From DATJHM01 sp035493895 (GTDB lineage Bacteria; Chloroflexota; Ktedonobacteria; Ktedonobacterales; Ktedonobacteraceae): a stretch of 21,785 nucleotides of DNA. Below the pieces are notes generated by a model. That model was not told the origin of the DNA, ran no database searches, and was given only the letters and a program-made list of their open reading frames with translations. The position numbers and the translations under genes are program-made. Shown in pieces: positions 15,822-21,785 of the stretch (position 1 is the first letter of the stretch; every line of letters starts with the position of its first letter). The DNA is taken from positions 1 to 21,785 of the forward strand of contig DATJHM010000037.1 in the NCBI GenBank assembly GCA_035493895.1, in the 5' to 3' direction.

Positions 15822-15926
15822 CGTATAAAAGAACCGGGAACGTATAAGAAATATCGGAAATATCTTATACAAATAAAATAAAGACAAAGAGGCGCTGTTC
15901 AAGCGATCTTATACCTGTCTTATGTA
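15822..15926. promoter_or_regulatory. Cluster of TATAAGA/TCTTATA motifs before the PucR-type regulator gene
   Basis: GTATAAGA at 15842-15849 and TCTTATAC at 15863-15870 are perfect inverted arms 13 bases apart. Related motifs are CGTATAAAAGAA at 15822-15833, GATCTTATAC at 15905-15914 and GTCTTATG around 15917-15924. Such clustering ahead of a regulator gene suggests operator sites, perhaps for its own product. Confidence 0.45.
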
Positions 15927-15971
15927 GGGATTTGTCGCGTAACTCTGTTTGTCATTGTTTATCGACGTTTC

Positions 15972-16000
15972 TGGACATTTACGCGAAAATGTGCTACACT
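15972..16000 (+). promoter_or_regulatory. Predicted promoter of the PucR-type regulator gene
   Basis: TGGACA at 15972-15977 (one base from the -35 consensus) is followed by exactly 17 bases and then TACACT at 15995-16000 as the -10 box. A start near 16007 gives a leader of about 100 bases to ATG 16108. This argues against earlier start codons of the long open frame that begins at 15949. Confidence 0.55.
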
Positions 16001-16107
16001 TATTTGAGCCTACTTCTTCATTTGTCGCATTACTTGTGCATTGTTTGATTGCTGTTTTCGACACGTTTAAAAAACATTGTTGTTACTATGCAATGGTGGA
16101 TGCTTTA

Positions 16108-17544
16108 ATGAGTACGCCTGTTTTGACGCTAGCACAAATCTGCAAGGATAATACGACTCAACAGAATAATCCCGAAGGTTCCCGAGCATCGTCATTTGTT
16201 CCTGAAGAGCTGTTTTTTTCGTCCACTTCTCATGCACAGACAACCTTGCATGCTGTCCTGCGCTATCTGGTCACGACCCTCTCCCAGACGCAGCCTCTGA
16301 ACGAGATCCTGCGTACGCTGGCAGCGCTGATTGCAGAGGCCCTGGATGTGGATCTCTGCGTTATTCTCTTGAAAGAGCAAAGCAACGATGTATTCAATGT
16401 GGCGGCATGTCAGTCCGATCTCCAGTCTCAGAATGTACTGGTGCAGCCGTTACAGCTTTCTGCTATCCTCGCGGAGAAGCTAACACAAGCTTTGCAACGA
16501 GGTGAGCTGCCTCAATTGAGCGAGCATGAGAATGCAGCGTTAAATCCACTCAAAAATGTACGGTATAAGACACTTCAACCGGTGCCGTTGATTGTTGGCG
16601 CAACCTGTCTTGGCCTCTTGAACTGCTATTCCAGCGGACCTCGTCTTTATAGCGAGAACGAGCAGTTGATGCTCTACACGATCGCCGGTCAGACGGCATT
16701 GATGCTGAAGAACCGCCAGTGCGTTGAAGAGGATGTACAGACACAGCGTGCGCAGGTCAAGGCTTTCTTCGCCGACCTGCTCTCAGGCCAGCCCGGCATG
16801 GAGGATAGTCTGCATCGTCGTGCCTGCTCGTTGCATGTCGACCTGACGCGGACACAGTTGCTTGTGCAGCTGGAATGTACCGATCCTCGTACAGACCATG
16901 AGGGCGTACTGAGGCAGCTCTCGCAACGTATTCAGCATCGCTATCCCGCTTCGCTGGTGGATGAGCGTACCACCTCGCTCTGCGGCCTGATTTGCCTGGA
17001 CGAGCAGAATACGCTGGCTCAAGTGCAGACATGGTTCACGGAACTGGTGGAACAGGTGCGTCGTGAGCAGCAATTGTCCCTTTCCGTGGGCCTGAGCAAC
17101 GTCTGTAACAACCTGCTCGATTATCGTAAAGCCGATCGAGAGGCCAGCGAAGCGCTACAGGTAGGAGTGTCTCTGGCGGCACAGGGAAGTTGCCTGGCAT
17201 TTCAGGATCTGGGGGCATATCGCTATCTCTACCAGTTTGCGCGCAGCGATATGTTATACGATCATTATCAGGAGCAGATTGAAGCAGTGGTAGCCTATGA
17301 TCAGCGCAAGAAAAGCAATCTGCTGGATACGCTTGAAAGCTACCTGGAATCGGGCGGCAATGCGGCCAAAACGTCCACGCTGCTCGATGTGCATCGTAAT
17401 ACGTTGCTTCAGCGATTGGAGCGCGTGCAGAAGCTATGTGCGCTCGATCTTGAGCAGGTATCCAATCGCCTGCCATTGCTGCTGGCGCTCAAAGTGTATC
17501 GCCTGCGAGCTCATTTTGCGCACATAGATGCCGCTGTTCATTGA
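16108..17544 (+). CDS. PucR/CdaR-family transcriptional regulator with GAF domain
   Basis: A 478-residue regulator. A GAF sensor domain spans about 45-205 (ILRTLAALIAEALDVDLCVILLKE at 67-90, and the final strand and helix QLMLYTIAGQTALMLKNRQ). A central degenerate GGDEF-like CdaR region covers about 215-400. The C-terminal PucR-type helix-turn-helix lies at about 404-462 (LLDTLESYLESGGNAAKTSTLLDVHRNTLLQRLERV). Relatives activate purine, sugar-diacid or other catabolic genes in response to a small ligand bound by the N-terminal domain. The start is uncertain. ATG 16108 has GGTGGA seven bases upstream and fits the predicted promoter, while ATG 16093 is an alternative. It is divergent from the minus-strand run that includes the amidohydrolase, which makes that run a candidate target. 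Confidence 0.87.
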   Translation: MSTPVLTLAQICKDNTTQQNNPEGSRASSFVPEELFFSSTSHAQTTLHAVLRYLVTTLSQTQPLNEILRTLAALIAEALDVDLCVILLKEQSNDVFNVAACQSDLQSQNVLVQPLQLSAILAEKLTQALQRGELPQLSEHENAALNPLKNVRYKTLQPVPLIVGATCLGLLNCYSSGPRLYSENEQLMLYTIAGQTALMLKNRQCVEEDVQTQRAQVKAFFADLLSGQPGMEDSLHRRACSLHVDLTRTQLLVQLECTDPRTDHEGVLRQLSQRIQHRYPASLVDERTTSLCGLICLDEQNTLAQVQTWFTELVEQVRREQQLSLSVGLSNVCNNLLDYRKADREASEALQVGVSLAAQGSCLAFQDLGAYRYLYQFARSDMLYDHYQEQIEAVVAYDQRKKSNLLDTLESYLESGGNAAKTSTLLDVHRNTLLQRLERVQKLCALDLEQVSNRLPLLLALKVYRLRAHFAHIDAAVH

Positions 17545-17547
17545 TAG

Positions 17548-17582
17548 ACAACAAGAGAGAGCTGCTTTCTATCTCTTGTTGT
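17548..17582. terminator. Hairpin shared by convergent gene ends
   Basis: ACAACAAGAGA at 17548-17558 pairs perfectly with TCTCTTGTTGT at 17572-17582. It starts four bases after the regulator stop and overlaps the last codons of the convergent winged-helix gene (stop at 17569-17571). There is no clear T-run on either strand, so termination efficiency is uncertain. Confidence 0.6.
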
Positions 17583-18060
17583 GTTCCCCCACATACATCA
17601 AGATATAGCCTGTTTCGAGAATTGAAGATATTTCGATATTGAAGGCGCGTGTCTTCAGGCGTGTGCGCGAGAGCACATTGCGTACCGGGCGCATCTCCTG
17701 ATCCCAGACGCCCGCTTCTTGCGCATCGAGCAGGCGTTTCCTGCTGCGGGCAATCGTGACCTCTGTGACGCGGCCATTGTTGAAGCTGGCAAGCAGCACT
17801 TCGTAGGGACAATAGTAGGGGTATGCTTCCAGCAAAGGCATGAGAACACAGATCTCGCTGGTGGTAAATTGTTGTTCTTGCACCATAAGAGGTCTATCTT
17901 GAGAGATAACCAGGTGCGAAAGAGTGCCAAGGGTGGTATTGAGGGCGAGTGAATGCCCGACGGGTAGTAATCCCTGGAGCGAGAAATGGAGAATCTCTTC
18001 CTCATTCTCCTGTGCTGCGCTCATCGGGGGCTTGACCTTACGTAGGGACATTTTTTGCAT
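17569..18060 (-). CDS. Small stand-alone winged-helix DNA-binding protein (OmpR-type-like)
   Basis: The 163-residue protein has about 60 N-terminal residues of unknown type, then a segment (60-157) that follows the OmpR/PhoB C-terminal winged-helix pattern. It has FTTSEICVLMPLLEAYPYYCPYEVLLASF (helix 1 and 2), VTEVTIARSRKRLLDAQ (recognition helix position), and a closing strand pair with FNIEISSILETGYILMYV, like the family's GYRL ending. No receiver domain with a phosphorylation Asp is present. It may bind DNA constitutively or rely on its N-terminal part. AAGGAG seven bases before ATG 18060 supports the start. Its 3' end converges on the PucR-type gene. A palindrome with TATAAT on the minus strand lies about 185 bases upstream. 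Family assignment is by pattern only. Confidence 0.62.
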   Translation of the reverse strand: MQKMSLRKVKPPMSAAQENEEEILHFSLQGLLPVGHSLALNTTLGTLSHLVISQDRPLMVQEQQFTTSEICVLMPLLEAYPYYCPYEVLLASFNNGRVTEVTIARSRKRLLDAQEAGVWDQEMRPVRNVLSRTRLKTRAFNIEISSILETGYILMYVGEHNKR

Positions 18061-18240
18061 TGTACTGCTCCTTGTCTCTTGCCAAATGCCTCTGTTATGG
18101 AAACGACTCTCTATCAGGGATGAACGACGGCCATTCCTCTTTTCGCGCTGATCGGTTACCAGTTTTTCACGTCTCCTAAGCTTCCTGCCCGTAGAGCTGT
18201 TTTTTTGCCGGTAACCTGCACGTAGAATAACGAAGAAGAA

Positions 18241-18255
18241 TGTGTATTATACACA
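18241..18255 (-). promoter_or_regulatory. Palindrome overlapping a minus-strand TATAAT box
   Basis: TGTGTATTATACACA is a perfect 7-1-7 palindrome. On the minus strand it contains TATAAT, a consensus -10 box pointing at the winged-helix gene. No good -35 box sits 17 bases ahead of it, although TTGATT with a 17-base gap to TATTGT lies just upstream as an alternative. An operator over a core promoter is the simplest reading. Confidence 0.45.
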
Positions 18256-18293
18256 CAATACATGAAATGCGTGGAAAAATCAATAGGTTGCTA

Positions 18294-18328
18294 TTTTACA
18301 TTGAAAACTTGTTATTTTGAATGTAAAA
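18294..18328. promoter_or_regulatory. Nine-base inverted repeat with embedded direct repeat
   Basis: TTTTACATT at 18294-18302 and AATGTAAAA at 18320-18328 are perfect inverted arms separated by 17 bases. The direct repeat TTGCTATTTT / TTGTTATTTT overlaps the site with starts about 21 bases apart, that is two DNA turns. This suggests cooperative binding on one face of the helix, upstream of the winged-helix promoter. Confidence 0.45.
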
Positions 18329-18428
18329 CTTCATAATAACTATACCATAAGAAGGTCGAGTTTGTCGCGGATTCTGGCATGTTCTCTGATTATTGTGGTG
18401 ATTTGGGGAGAGAATTGGAAAGTTCTAA

Positions 18429-18462
18429 TCTGAAAGGTCAGTCTTTTCCCTGACCTTTCAGA
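18429..18462 (-). terminator. Strong hairpin after the esterase gene
   Basis: TCTGAAAGGTCAG at 18429-18441 and CTGACCTTTCAGA at 18450-18462 form a perfect 13-pair stem with an eight-base loop. It lies 40 bases beyond the esterase stop on the minus strand. The following minus-strand sequence is only mildly T-rich, so it may terminate inefficiently or protect the transcript end. Confidence 0.65.
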
Positions 18463-18502
18463 CGGGGTTGGATCGTTGTTCAAGTATTACACTCGGCTCT
18501 GG

Positions 18503-19555
18503 TCATTCTCTAAAAAGCCAGCGTAATCCCTCAATGAGCAGCAGAAAAAAAGCATCGAATGTGTGACCGTAACCGGGCTTGATGACGAAGTGGACGTTCG
18601 CTCTATGCTCCTGGAGCCTTTTCGCAAGCATCTGCGAGTCAGGAACGGCCTGTTGTTCCCCAAGACCAAAATCTCCCTGGCCCAAAAAGAAATGTCCACC
18701 TCCAGGCCAGTGTTCTGCCAACGCGAGGACTGCCTCTAATCCCTTGCGATGCCGGGGCGAGAGAAAGAGGCCACCAGCGAACACGCCTGGTTTCGCGAGC
18801 ATCAATTGCAAGGCCATAGAAGCGGCATTGGATACCCCAACAAGCCAGCATTGATCCAATGGATAGCGAGCGATAATATAGGGAAGTATGGTATTCCACA
18901 CCCAGGCGCGTGCGGCTGGATTGCGCTGCTCATCGGCGAGATACTCTTCGGGCCGCGCCTGGCCTCCATGATCCATCGCCACTACAATCATGGGTGGCAT
19001 TTCTCCGCGCAGCCATAGAGTCTCTGGCAAACCGGGGAGCCAGTGCAACTGGTCAATCGCTGATTGTGCGTCAAGCCAGAAGAGGGCAGGATAGGGATGG
19101 TGGGTGTGATAATCGTGAGGGACATACACGCGCACCCTTCGCGCATCACCTGCCAGCCCTGGCGCAGGAAGTACAATGTCCTCTGCCAGAAACAGGTGTC
19201 CAGAGGAAAGTGATAGGAGTGGAGGAAGATCCGGCCCACGCAAATCGGGATGGTGGCGTGGAGAGGGGGATACCTTGCCATGAATCATCACCCGCACATA
19301 GGAGCAAATAGTGGGTGGCAACGGTGGGGCATCGAGATCGACTCCCCAGATCGATGTACCAGGGAGCTGCTCCAACGGCCGGGGAGTAGCCAGCCACTCT
19401 GTGACACACATGGGAATGGCAGTGTCTGGATTTCCTTCCCAAAGTACGGTGATGGTTCCATCCTGGTGCGTGATAGGGGAAGAGAGAGCTTCTGGCAAGT
19501 CTTCTGGATGCTGGCGGAGATGAGAAAAGGTGGGAAGTGGATCAAATTTATGCAT
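18503..19555 (-). CDS. Alpha/beta-hydrolase, enterochelin-esterase-like (Fes / esterase D family)
   Basis: A 350-residue protein with two parts. The first 120 residues resemble the N-terminal lid region of Fes-type esterases. The rest is a putative-esterase alpha/beta hydrolase with the strand RRVRVYVPHDYH, oxyanion region ALFWLDAQ (157-164), nucleophile elbow LVGVSNAAS with Ser242, acid candidate Asp295 in GQGDFGLGE, and His331 in GYGHTFDAF. The elbow is GVSNA rather than GxSxG, as seen in many Fes relatives. It has no signal peptide and is probably cytosolic. Fes enzymes open ferric siderophore esters, but no siderophore transport gene is nearby, so another ester substrate is equally possible. 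GGAGGA six bases before ATG 19555 makes the start firm. A 17-base near-palindrome lies just upstream. Confidence 0.82.
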   Translation of the reverse strand: MHKFDPLPTFSHLRQHPEDLPEALSSPITHQDGTITVLWEGNPDTAIPMCVTEWLATPRPLEQLPGTSIWGVDLDAPPLPPTICSYVRVMIHGKVSPSPRHHPDLRGPDLPPLLSLSSGHLFLAEDIVLPAPGLAGDARRVRVYVPHDYHTHHPYPALFWLDAQSAIDQLHWLPGLPETLWLRGEMPPMIVVAMDHGGQARPEEYLADEQRNPAARAWVWNTILPYIIARYPLDQCWLVGVSNAASMALQLMLAKPGVFAGGLFLSPRHRKGLEAVLALAEHWPGGGHFFLGQGDFGLGEQQAVPDSQMLAKRLQEHRANVHFVIKPGYGHTFDAFFLLLIEGLRWLFRE

Positions 19556-19597
19556 GCGCTATCCTCCAGGTATTGTTATGTCAAATCATATAGTCTC

Positions 19598-19614
19598 ATG
19601 AATATGATACTCAT
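19598..19614. promoter_or_regulatory. Near-palindrome upstream of the esterase gene
   Basis: ATGAATATGATACTCAT is a 17-base palindrome with one mismatched pair around a central G. It lies about 43 bases before the esterase ATG on the minus strand, in a spot that suits an operator. The length and AT content make chance occurrence plausible. I saw no matching second copy. Fur-like or MarR-like binding is possible but cannot be assigned. Confidence 0.3.
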
Positions 19615-19707
19615 AAAGTGATCTTTCTGTTCTTTCGCAACGGGAGGCACAGAAACAGCTAGCCGGGGGTGAAAAGCCGGCAATTTGAGTTCATTACCAC
19701 CAACCCC

Positions 19708-20931
19708 TTACCTTTCGTAGCTTTTGAGAGTGATCGCATTAGCCGCCTGTTGTGTGGCTCGTGTCATCTTTCTAGCTATGAGATCCTTCCACGGGAGGTA
19801 TGGTAGCAGTCGGATCATCTGGGTGCGGAACCAGACCTCGGTTTGTGTGCGTGGAATGGCGTCCTTGACGCCTTCAATGCCTAGCTTCTGGTTTGCTTCG
19901 ACATATTTACGTATGGTACTTTCATAGCGAGCGAACGCCATCTTGTAGTCACCTCGCACTTCGGCCAGTTCTCCTGCTAAGATGTAGGCTCCTACCAGCG
20001 CTAAACTCGTTCCCTGACCGGAAGCTGGTGAAGCGCAGTAGGCAGCATCGCCAAGCAGTACCGTTCGACCGGTTGACCAGCAATCCATCTGGATCTGGCT
20101 CAAAGAATCGAAGTAGAAGTCGGGAGCATCCCAGACAGCCTCCAGAATCTGGGGAATAGGTCCGCCATCCCCGGCGAACTGCTCGATCAGGAGTTTCTTC
20201 TGCTGCTCGCTGTCGTGATAGTCGTAGTGGAGTGGAGGCGAGGTGAAGTAGAAGAAGCTTTTCGCATCTATGGTATCTCGCGCACTGTACATGCCTGCGA
20301 CTTTCCCCGGTGTGTTGTAATACAATTCCCAGTGATCGAGGTGAAAAAAGTTGGGCGTGGTGAAGATGGAGACGTAAGCCCCCAGGTAGCGGATGAACTG
20401 CGACTCGTCCCCAAAGGAGAGTGCACGGACGTTGGAGTGCAGGCCATCAGCTCCCACTACCAGATCGAAGGTGCGAGGCGCAGCATGCTTGAATGTTATT
20501 TGGACTTTTTCCTTATCCTGAATGATCGAGGTGATAGAGTCGCCAAAAATGTACTCGACCTCATTGCAGGTCCGCTCGTAAAGGATATGCGACAGTTCAC
20601 CGCGCACGATCTCGTCATCTCGTCCCTCACGAAAGTTGAGGAGGTCGGCAGGCAGGCAGGCAATTGGTTTATTCCTGCTATTCATATACGTCCCTCCCCG
20701 CATATTCGTACTGCTTTGTCGAATGTCAGCCAGGATTCCCATCCATTCCGCCACATCAATTGCGACTCCACGGATATCTACTTTGTAGCCACCCTCGCGA
20801 AGTGTGGGCGCTTGTTCGACTATAGTTGGATAGAAGCCGTAACGGTGAAGCCAGTAGGCAAGTGCGGGTCCGGCAAGGCTTGCACCTGAAATGAGAATAT
20901 GCCGGTTTTTGAGGTTCTGGTCTTTTATCAT
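19708..20931 (-). CDS. FAD-dependent monooxygenase (PHBH/TetX-type)
   Basis: A 407-residue single-component flavoprotein monooxygenase. The N-terminal dinucleotide fold is ILISGASLAGPALAYW (Gly16, Ser18, Gly21), followed by the strand TIVEQ with Glu39. The R-x-E-L type segment VRGELSHIL has Arg110 and Glu112. The DG motif VVGADGLHSNVR has Asp162-Gly163, and the GD motif VLLGDAAYCASPASGQGTSLAL has Gly294-Asp295. These bind FAD and NAD(P)H in aromatic hydroxylases and in tetracycline-inactivating enzymes. The substrate is not readable from the sequence. The start has AAGGAAG about 12 bases upstream. It begins 20 bases after a TetR gene stop, so the pair is an operon. TetR control suggests induction by its substrate, such as a toxic aromatic or polyketide. 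Only a weak hairpin (GCCGG/CCGGC, 19662-19681) follows. Confidence 0.87.
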   Translation of the reverse strand: MIKDQNLKNRHILISGASLAGPALAYWLHRYGFYPTIVEQAPTLREGGYKVDIRGVAIDVAEWMGILADIRQSSTNMRGGTYMNSRNKPIACLPADLLNFREGRDDEIVRGELSHILYERTCNEVEYIFGDSITSIIQDKEKVQITFKHAAPRTFDLVVGADGLHSNVRALSFGDESQFIRYLGAYVSIFTTPNFFHLDHWELYYNTPGKVAGMYSARDTIDAKSFFYFTSPPLHYDYHDSEQQKKLLIEQFAGDGGPIPQILEAVWDAPDFYFDSLSQIQMDCWSTGRTVLLGDAAYCASPASGQGTSLALVGAYILAGELAEVRGDYKMAFARYESTIRKYVEANQKLGIEGVKDAIPRTQTEVWFRTQMIRLLPYLPWKDLIARKMTRATQQAANAITLKSYER

Positions 20932-20951
20932 TTTTCTTTTTTACTTCCTTG

Positions 20952-21644
20952 CTATTGTACATTGTCTGGAGATGGGAATATTCCATACAGGACCATGTCA
21001 ATCACCTTGTGACAGAGATCTTCAAGGGTGCTTGCTCGTGAGCTTTCTTCCATCGCAGAAGATGGCTGCTGTTGTGGCAGTGTCAGTACATGCATCATGC
21101 TGAGCAAAAACATGTTCACGATAATCAGGCGTACATCGAGATTGGCGCGAAGTAGTCCTGCTGCCTGTGCTCGCTGAAGAAAGGCCACTGCGGCCTTGCC
21201 CCATTGCACCTCCCCATTCGATGCTGGTAGATCGGGAAACAAGCTCCTGTCAGGGTCCATTTGCCAACCGAGGAGCCGGAGAAGATGAGGGTGCCTGCTC
21301 GCCAGATAAAAGTACCAGCTGCAACAGACTTCGAGAAAGTGGCGAACTTGTTCTGGATCAAGCGCGGTAGCCTCATCAGCGATAAGAGGAGCGATCAGGC
21401 GTCCAAGAGAGTCGTTTTCCTGAGAACGTAACCTCTCAATAACTGCCCGGTAGATCCCCTCTTTGCTTTCAAAATAGCGAAACAGCAGCGCAATATTGTA
21501 GCTCGACCGTCTGGCAATCATATCCATGCGCGCCCCATCAAAGCCATACTGAGCGAAGATTTCTTCTGCGGTATTCAAGAGCACTTCCTGTGTGCGCTCA
21601 GCATTGCGCTCTCGCCGCATCCCTGGTTGTTCTTTCGGTGGCAT
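20952..21644 (-). CDS. TetR/AcrR-family transcriptional repressor
   Basis: The 230-residue protein has a classic TetR N-terminal helix-turn-helix at about 15-62: RTQEVLLNTAEEIFAQYGFDGARMDMIARRSSYNIALLFRYFESKEGIYRAVIERL. The recognition part reads SSYNIALLFRYF, where the usual motif has VSxGTLYxYF, so the turn is somewhat unusual. The helical C-terminal ligand domain (65-225) is TetR_C-like with a Trp-rich CSWYFYLASRHPHLLRLLGW. AAGAGAGA lies before ATG 21644. ATG 21620 is an alternative. Twenty bases after its stop the FAD monooxygenase starts. A consensus-like promoter with an 18-base palindrome over its start point lies directly upstream, so self-repression of the two-gene operon is expected, with release by a small ligand. 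Confidence 0.9.
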   Translation of the reverse strand: MPPKEQPGMRRERNAERTQEVLLNTAEEIFAQYGFDGARMDMIARRSSYNIALLFRYFESKEGIYRAVIERLRSQENDSLGRLIAPLIADEATALDPEQVRHFLEVCCSWYFYLASRHPHLLRLLGWQMDPDRSLFPDLPASNGEVQWGKAAVAFLQRAQAAGLLRANLDVRLIIVNMFLLSMMHVLTLPQQQPSSAMEESSRASTLEDLCHKVIDMVLYGIFPSPDNVQ

Positions 21645-21664
21645 AGAGAATCTCTCTTTGTTTA

Positions 21665-21715
21665 TAAGTAAATAGTTACTTACAAAATTTTATCAGAAAA
21701 TAGTAACGAATGCAA
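21665..21715 (-). promoter_or_regulatory. Promoter and TetR-type operator of the tetR-monooxygenase operon
   Basis: Read on the minus strand, TTGCAT (21710-21715) and TAAAAT (21687-21692) are separated by exactly 17 bases. Just downstream, TAAGTAA (21665-21671) and TTACTTA (21676-21682) form a perfect 7-4-7 palindrome. It covers the expected transcript start near 21680. A bound TetR dimer would block the polymerase. The operator ends about 20 bases before ATG 21644. Confidence 0.75.
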
Positions 21716-21721
21716 GAGGAT

Positions 21722-21749
21722 AATTGAGGAGAAGCTGTTTATCTCAATT
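21722..21749. terminator. Short inverted repeat at the right edge
   Basis: AATTGAG at 21722-21728 and CTCAATT at 21743-21749 form a perfect seven-pair stem with a 14-base loop. It overlaps the stop of a possible minus-strand gene that enters from the right edge, so it may terminate that gene. There is no strong T-run. Confidence 0.35.
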
Positions 21750-21785
21750 CGCAGCCTGCAACTCATACATGCCCGTCACGTCCTG
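21744..21785 (-). CDS. Possible C-terminal end of a gene cut by the window edge
   Basis: On the minus strand, 13 sense codons followed by TGA read QDVTGMYELQAAN and run off the right edge. The frame is open to the boundary and a small hairpin follows the stop, as expected for a gene end upstream of the TetR promoter. Thirteen residues are far too few to assign a family, and an open frame this short could be chance. Confidence 0.3.
   Translation of the reverse strand, partial: QDVTGMYELQAAN

Larger units (their letters stand above)
15088..15971. other. Long gene-free region between divergent genes, rich in repeats
   Basis: No credible gene is seen in about 880 bases. Contents are a small hairpin CTGGAAA/TTTCCAG at 15170-15189, a repeat cluster at 15540-15722, and a group of TATAAGA/TCTTATA motifs at 15822-15926 before the PucR-type gene. 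Short open frames here lack ribosome sites and cross the repeats. Confidence 0.6.
18061..18502. other. Gene-free AT-rich upstream region of the winged-helix gene
   Basis: No gene is seen. The region is clearly more AT-rich than its surroundings between about 18225 and 18355. It holds two palindromic sites (18241-18255 and 18294-18328) and a strong hairpin at 18429-18462, each listed separately. Confidence 0.6.

Noticed and set aside
19662..19681. Terminator after the FAD monooxygenase
   Set aside because: The stem is only five pairs and has no T-run on the minus strand, so it is mentioned only as a weak hairpin.
20215..20889. A 224-codon plus-strand frame
   Set aside because: Antisense to the FAD monooxygenase, which has all its flavin motifs in the minus frame.

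Overview
This window looks like a chromosomal stretch from a free-living, probably multicellular or spore-forming soil bacterium of the Chloroflexota, most likely Ktedonobacteria. That placement is inference. It rests on the mix of genes (a kinase-like protein with TPRs, a stand-alone winged-helix protein, a GAF/PucR regulator, a fused ECF ATPase, a GNAT-ankyrin fusion), roughly balanced GC, and many short palindromic repeats between genes. No rRNA, tRNA, transposase, phage gene or CRISPR array was seen.

Layout. (1) 34-404 is a gene-free, long imperfect inverted repeat. (2) 531-3418 (+) encodes an ECF transporter energizing module: the membrane coupling protein EcfT overlapping by one base a fused double ATPase. 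No substrate-binding S component lies beside it. (3) 3567-7596 holds a small universal-stress-like protein (+), a GNAT acetyltransferase fused to ankyrin-like repeats (+), a membrane-anchored unknown (-) and a nucleotidyltransferase (+). A hairpin terminator at 7620 separates this block from the next. (4) 7717-15025 is a run of five minus-strand genes. In transcription order they are a DoxX-like membrane protein, a ten-helix membrane protein with a HAMP-like tail, a kinase-like/TPR protein lacking the catalytic Asp, a TRZ/ATZ-type amidohydrolase, and an ECF S component. (5) 15026-16107 is a long repeat-rich regulatory gap. It leads to a PucR/CdaR-type regulator with a GAF domain (+), which converges on a small winged-helix protein (-) through a shared hairpin. 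(6) 18503-21644 (-) holds a Fes-like esterase, then a TetR regulator followed by a TetX/PHBH-type FAD monooxygenase. A clear promoter and an 18-bp palindromic operator precede the TetR gene.

How the genes may work together. The most interesting reading is a split ECF uptake system. The S component sits downstream of a deaminase-like amidohydrolase, while EcfT and the fused ATPase lie about 4.3 kb away on the other strand. A PucR-type regulator, a family that includes purine-catabolism activators, is divergent from the operon carrying the hydrolase and S component. Together these suggest import and hydrolytic processing of a nucleobase-like or vitamin-like compound, but the substrate cannot be read from the sequence. 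The fused ATPase appears asymmetric: two deviant motifs fall on the same composite ATP site. A second theme is a family of short repeats with shared modules at four intergenic loci (about 34-404, 6638-6676, 10208-10293, 15540-15722).
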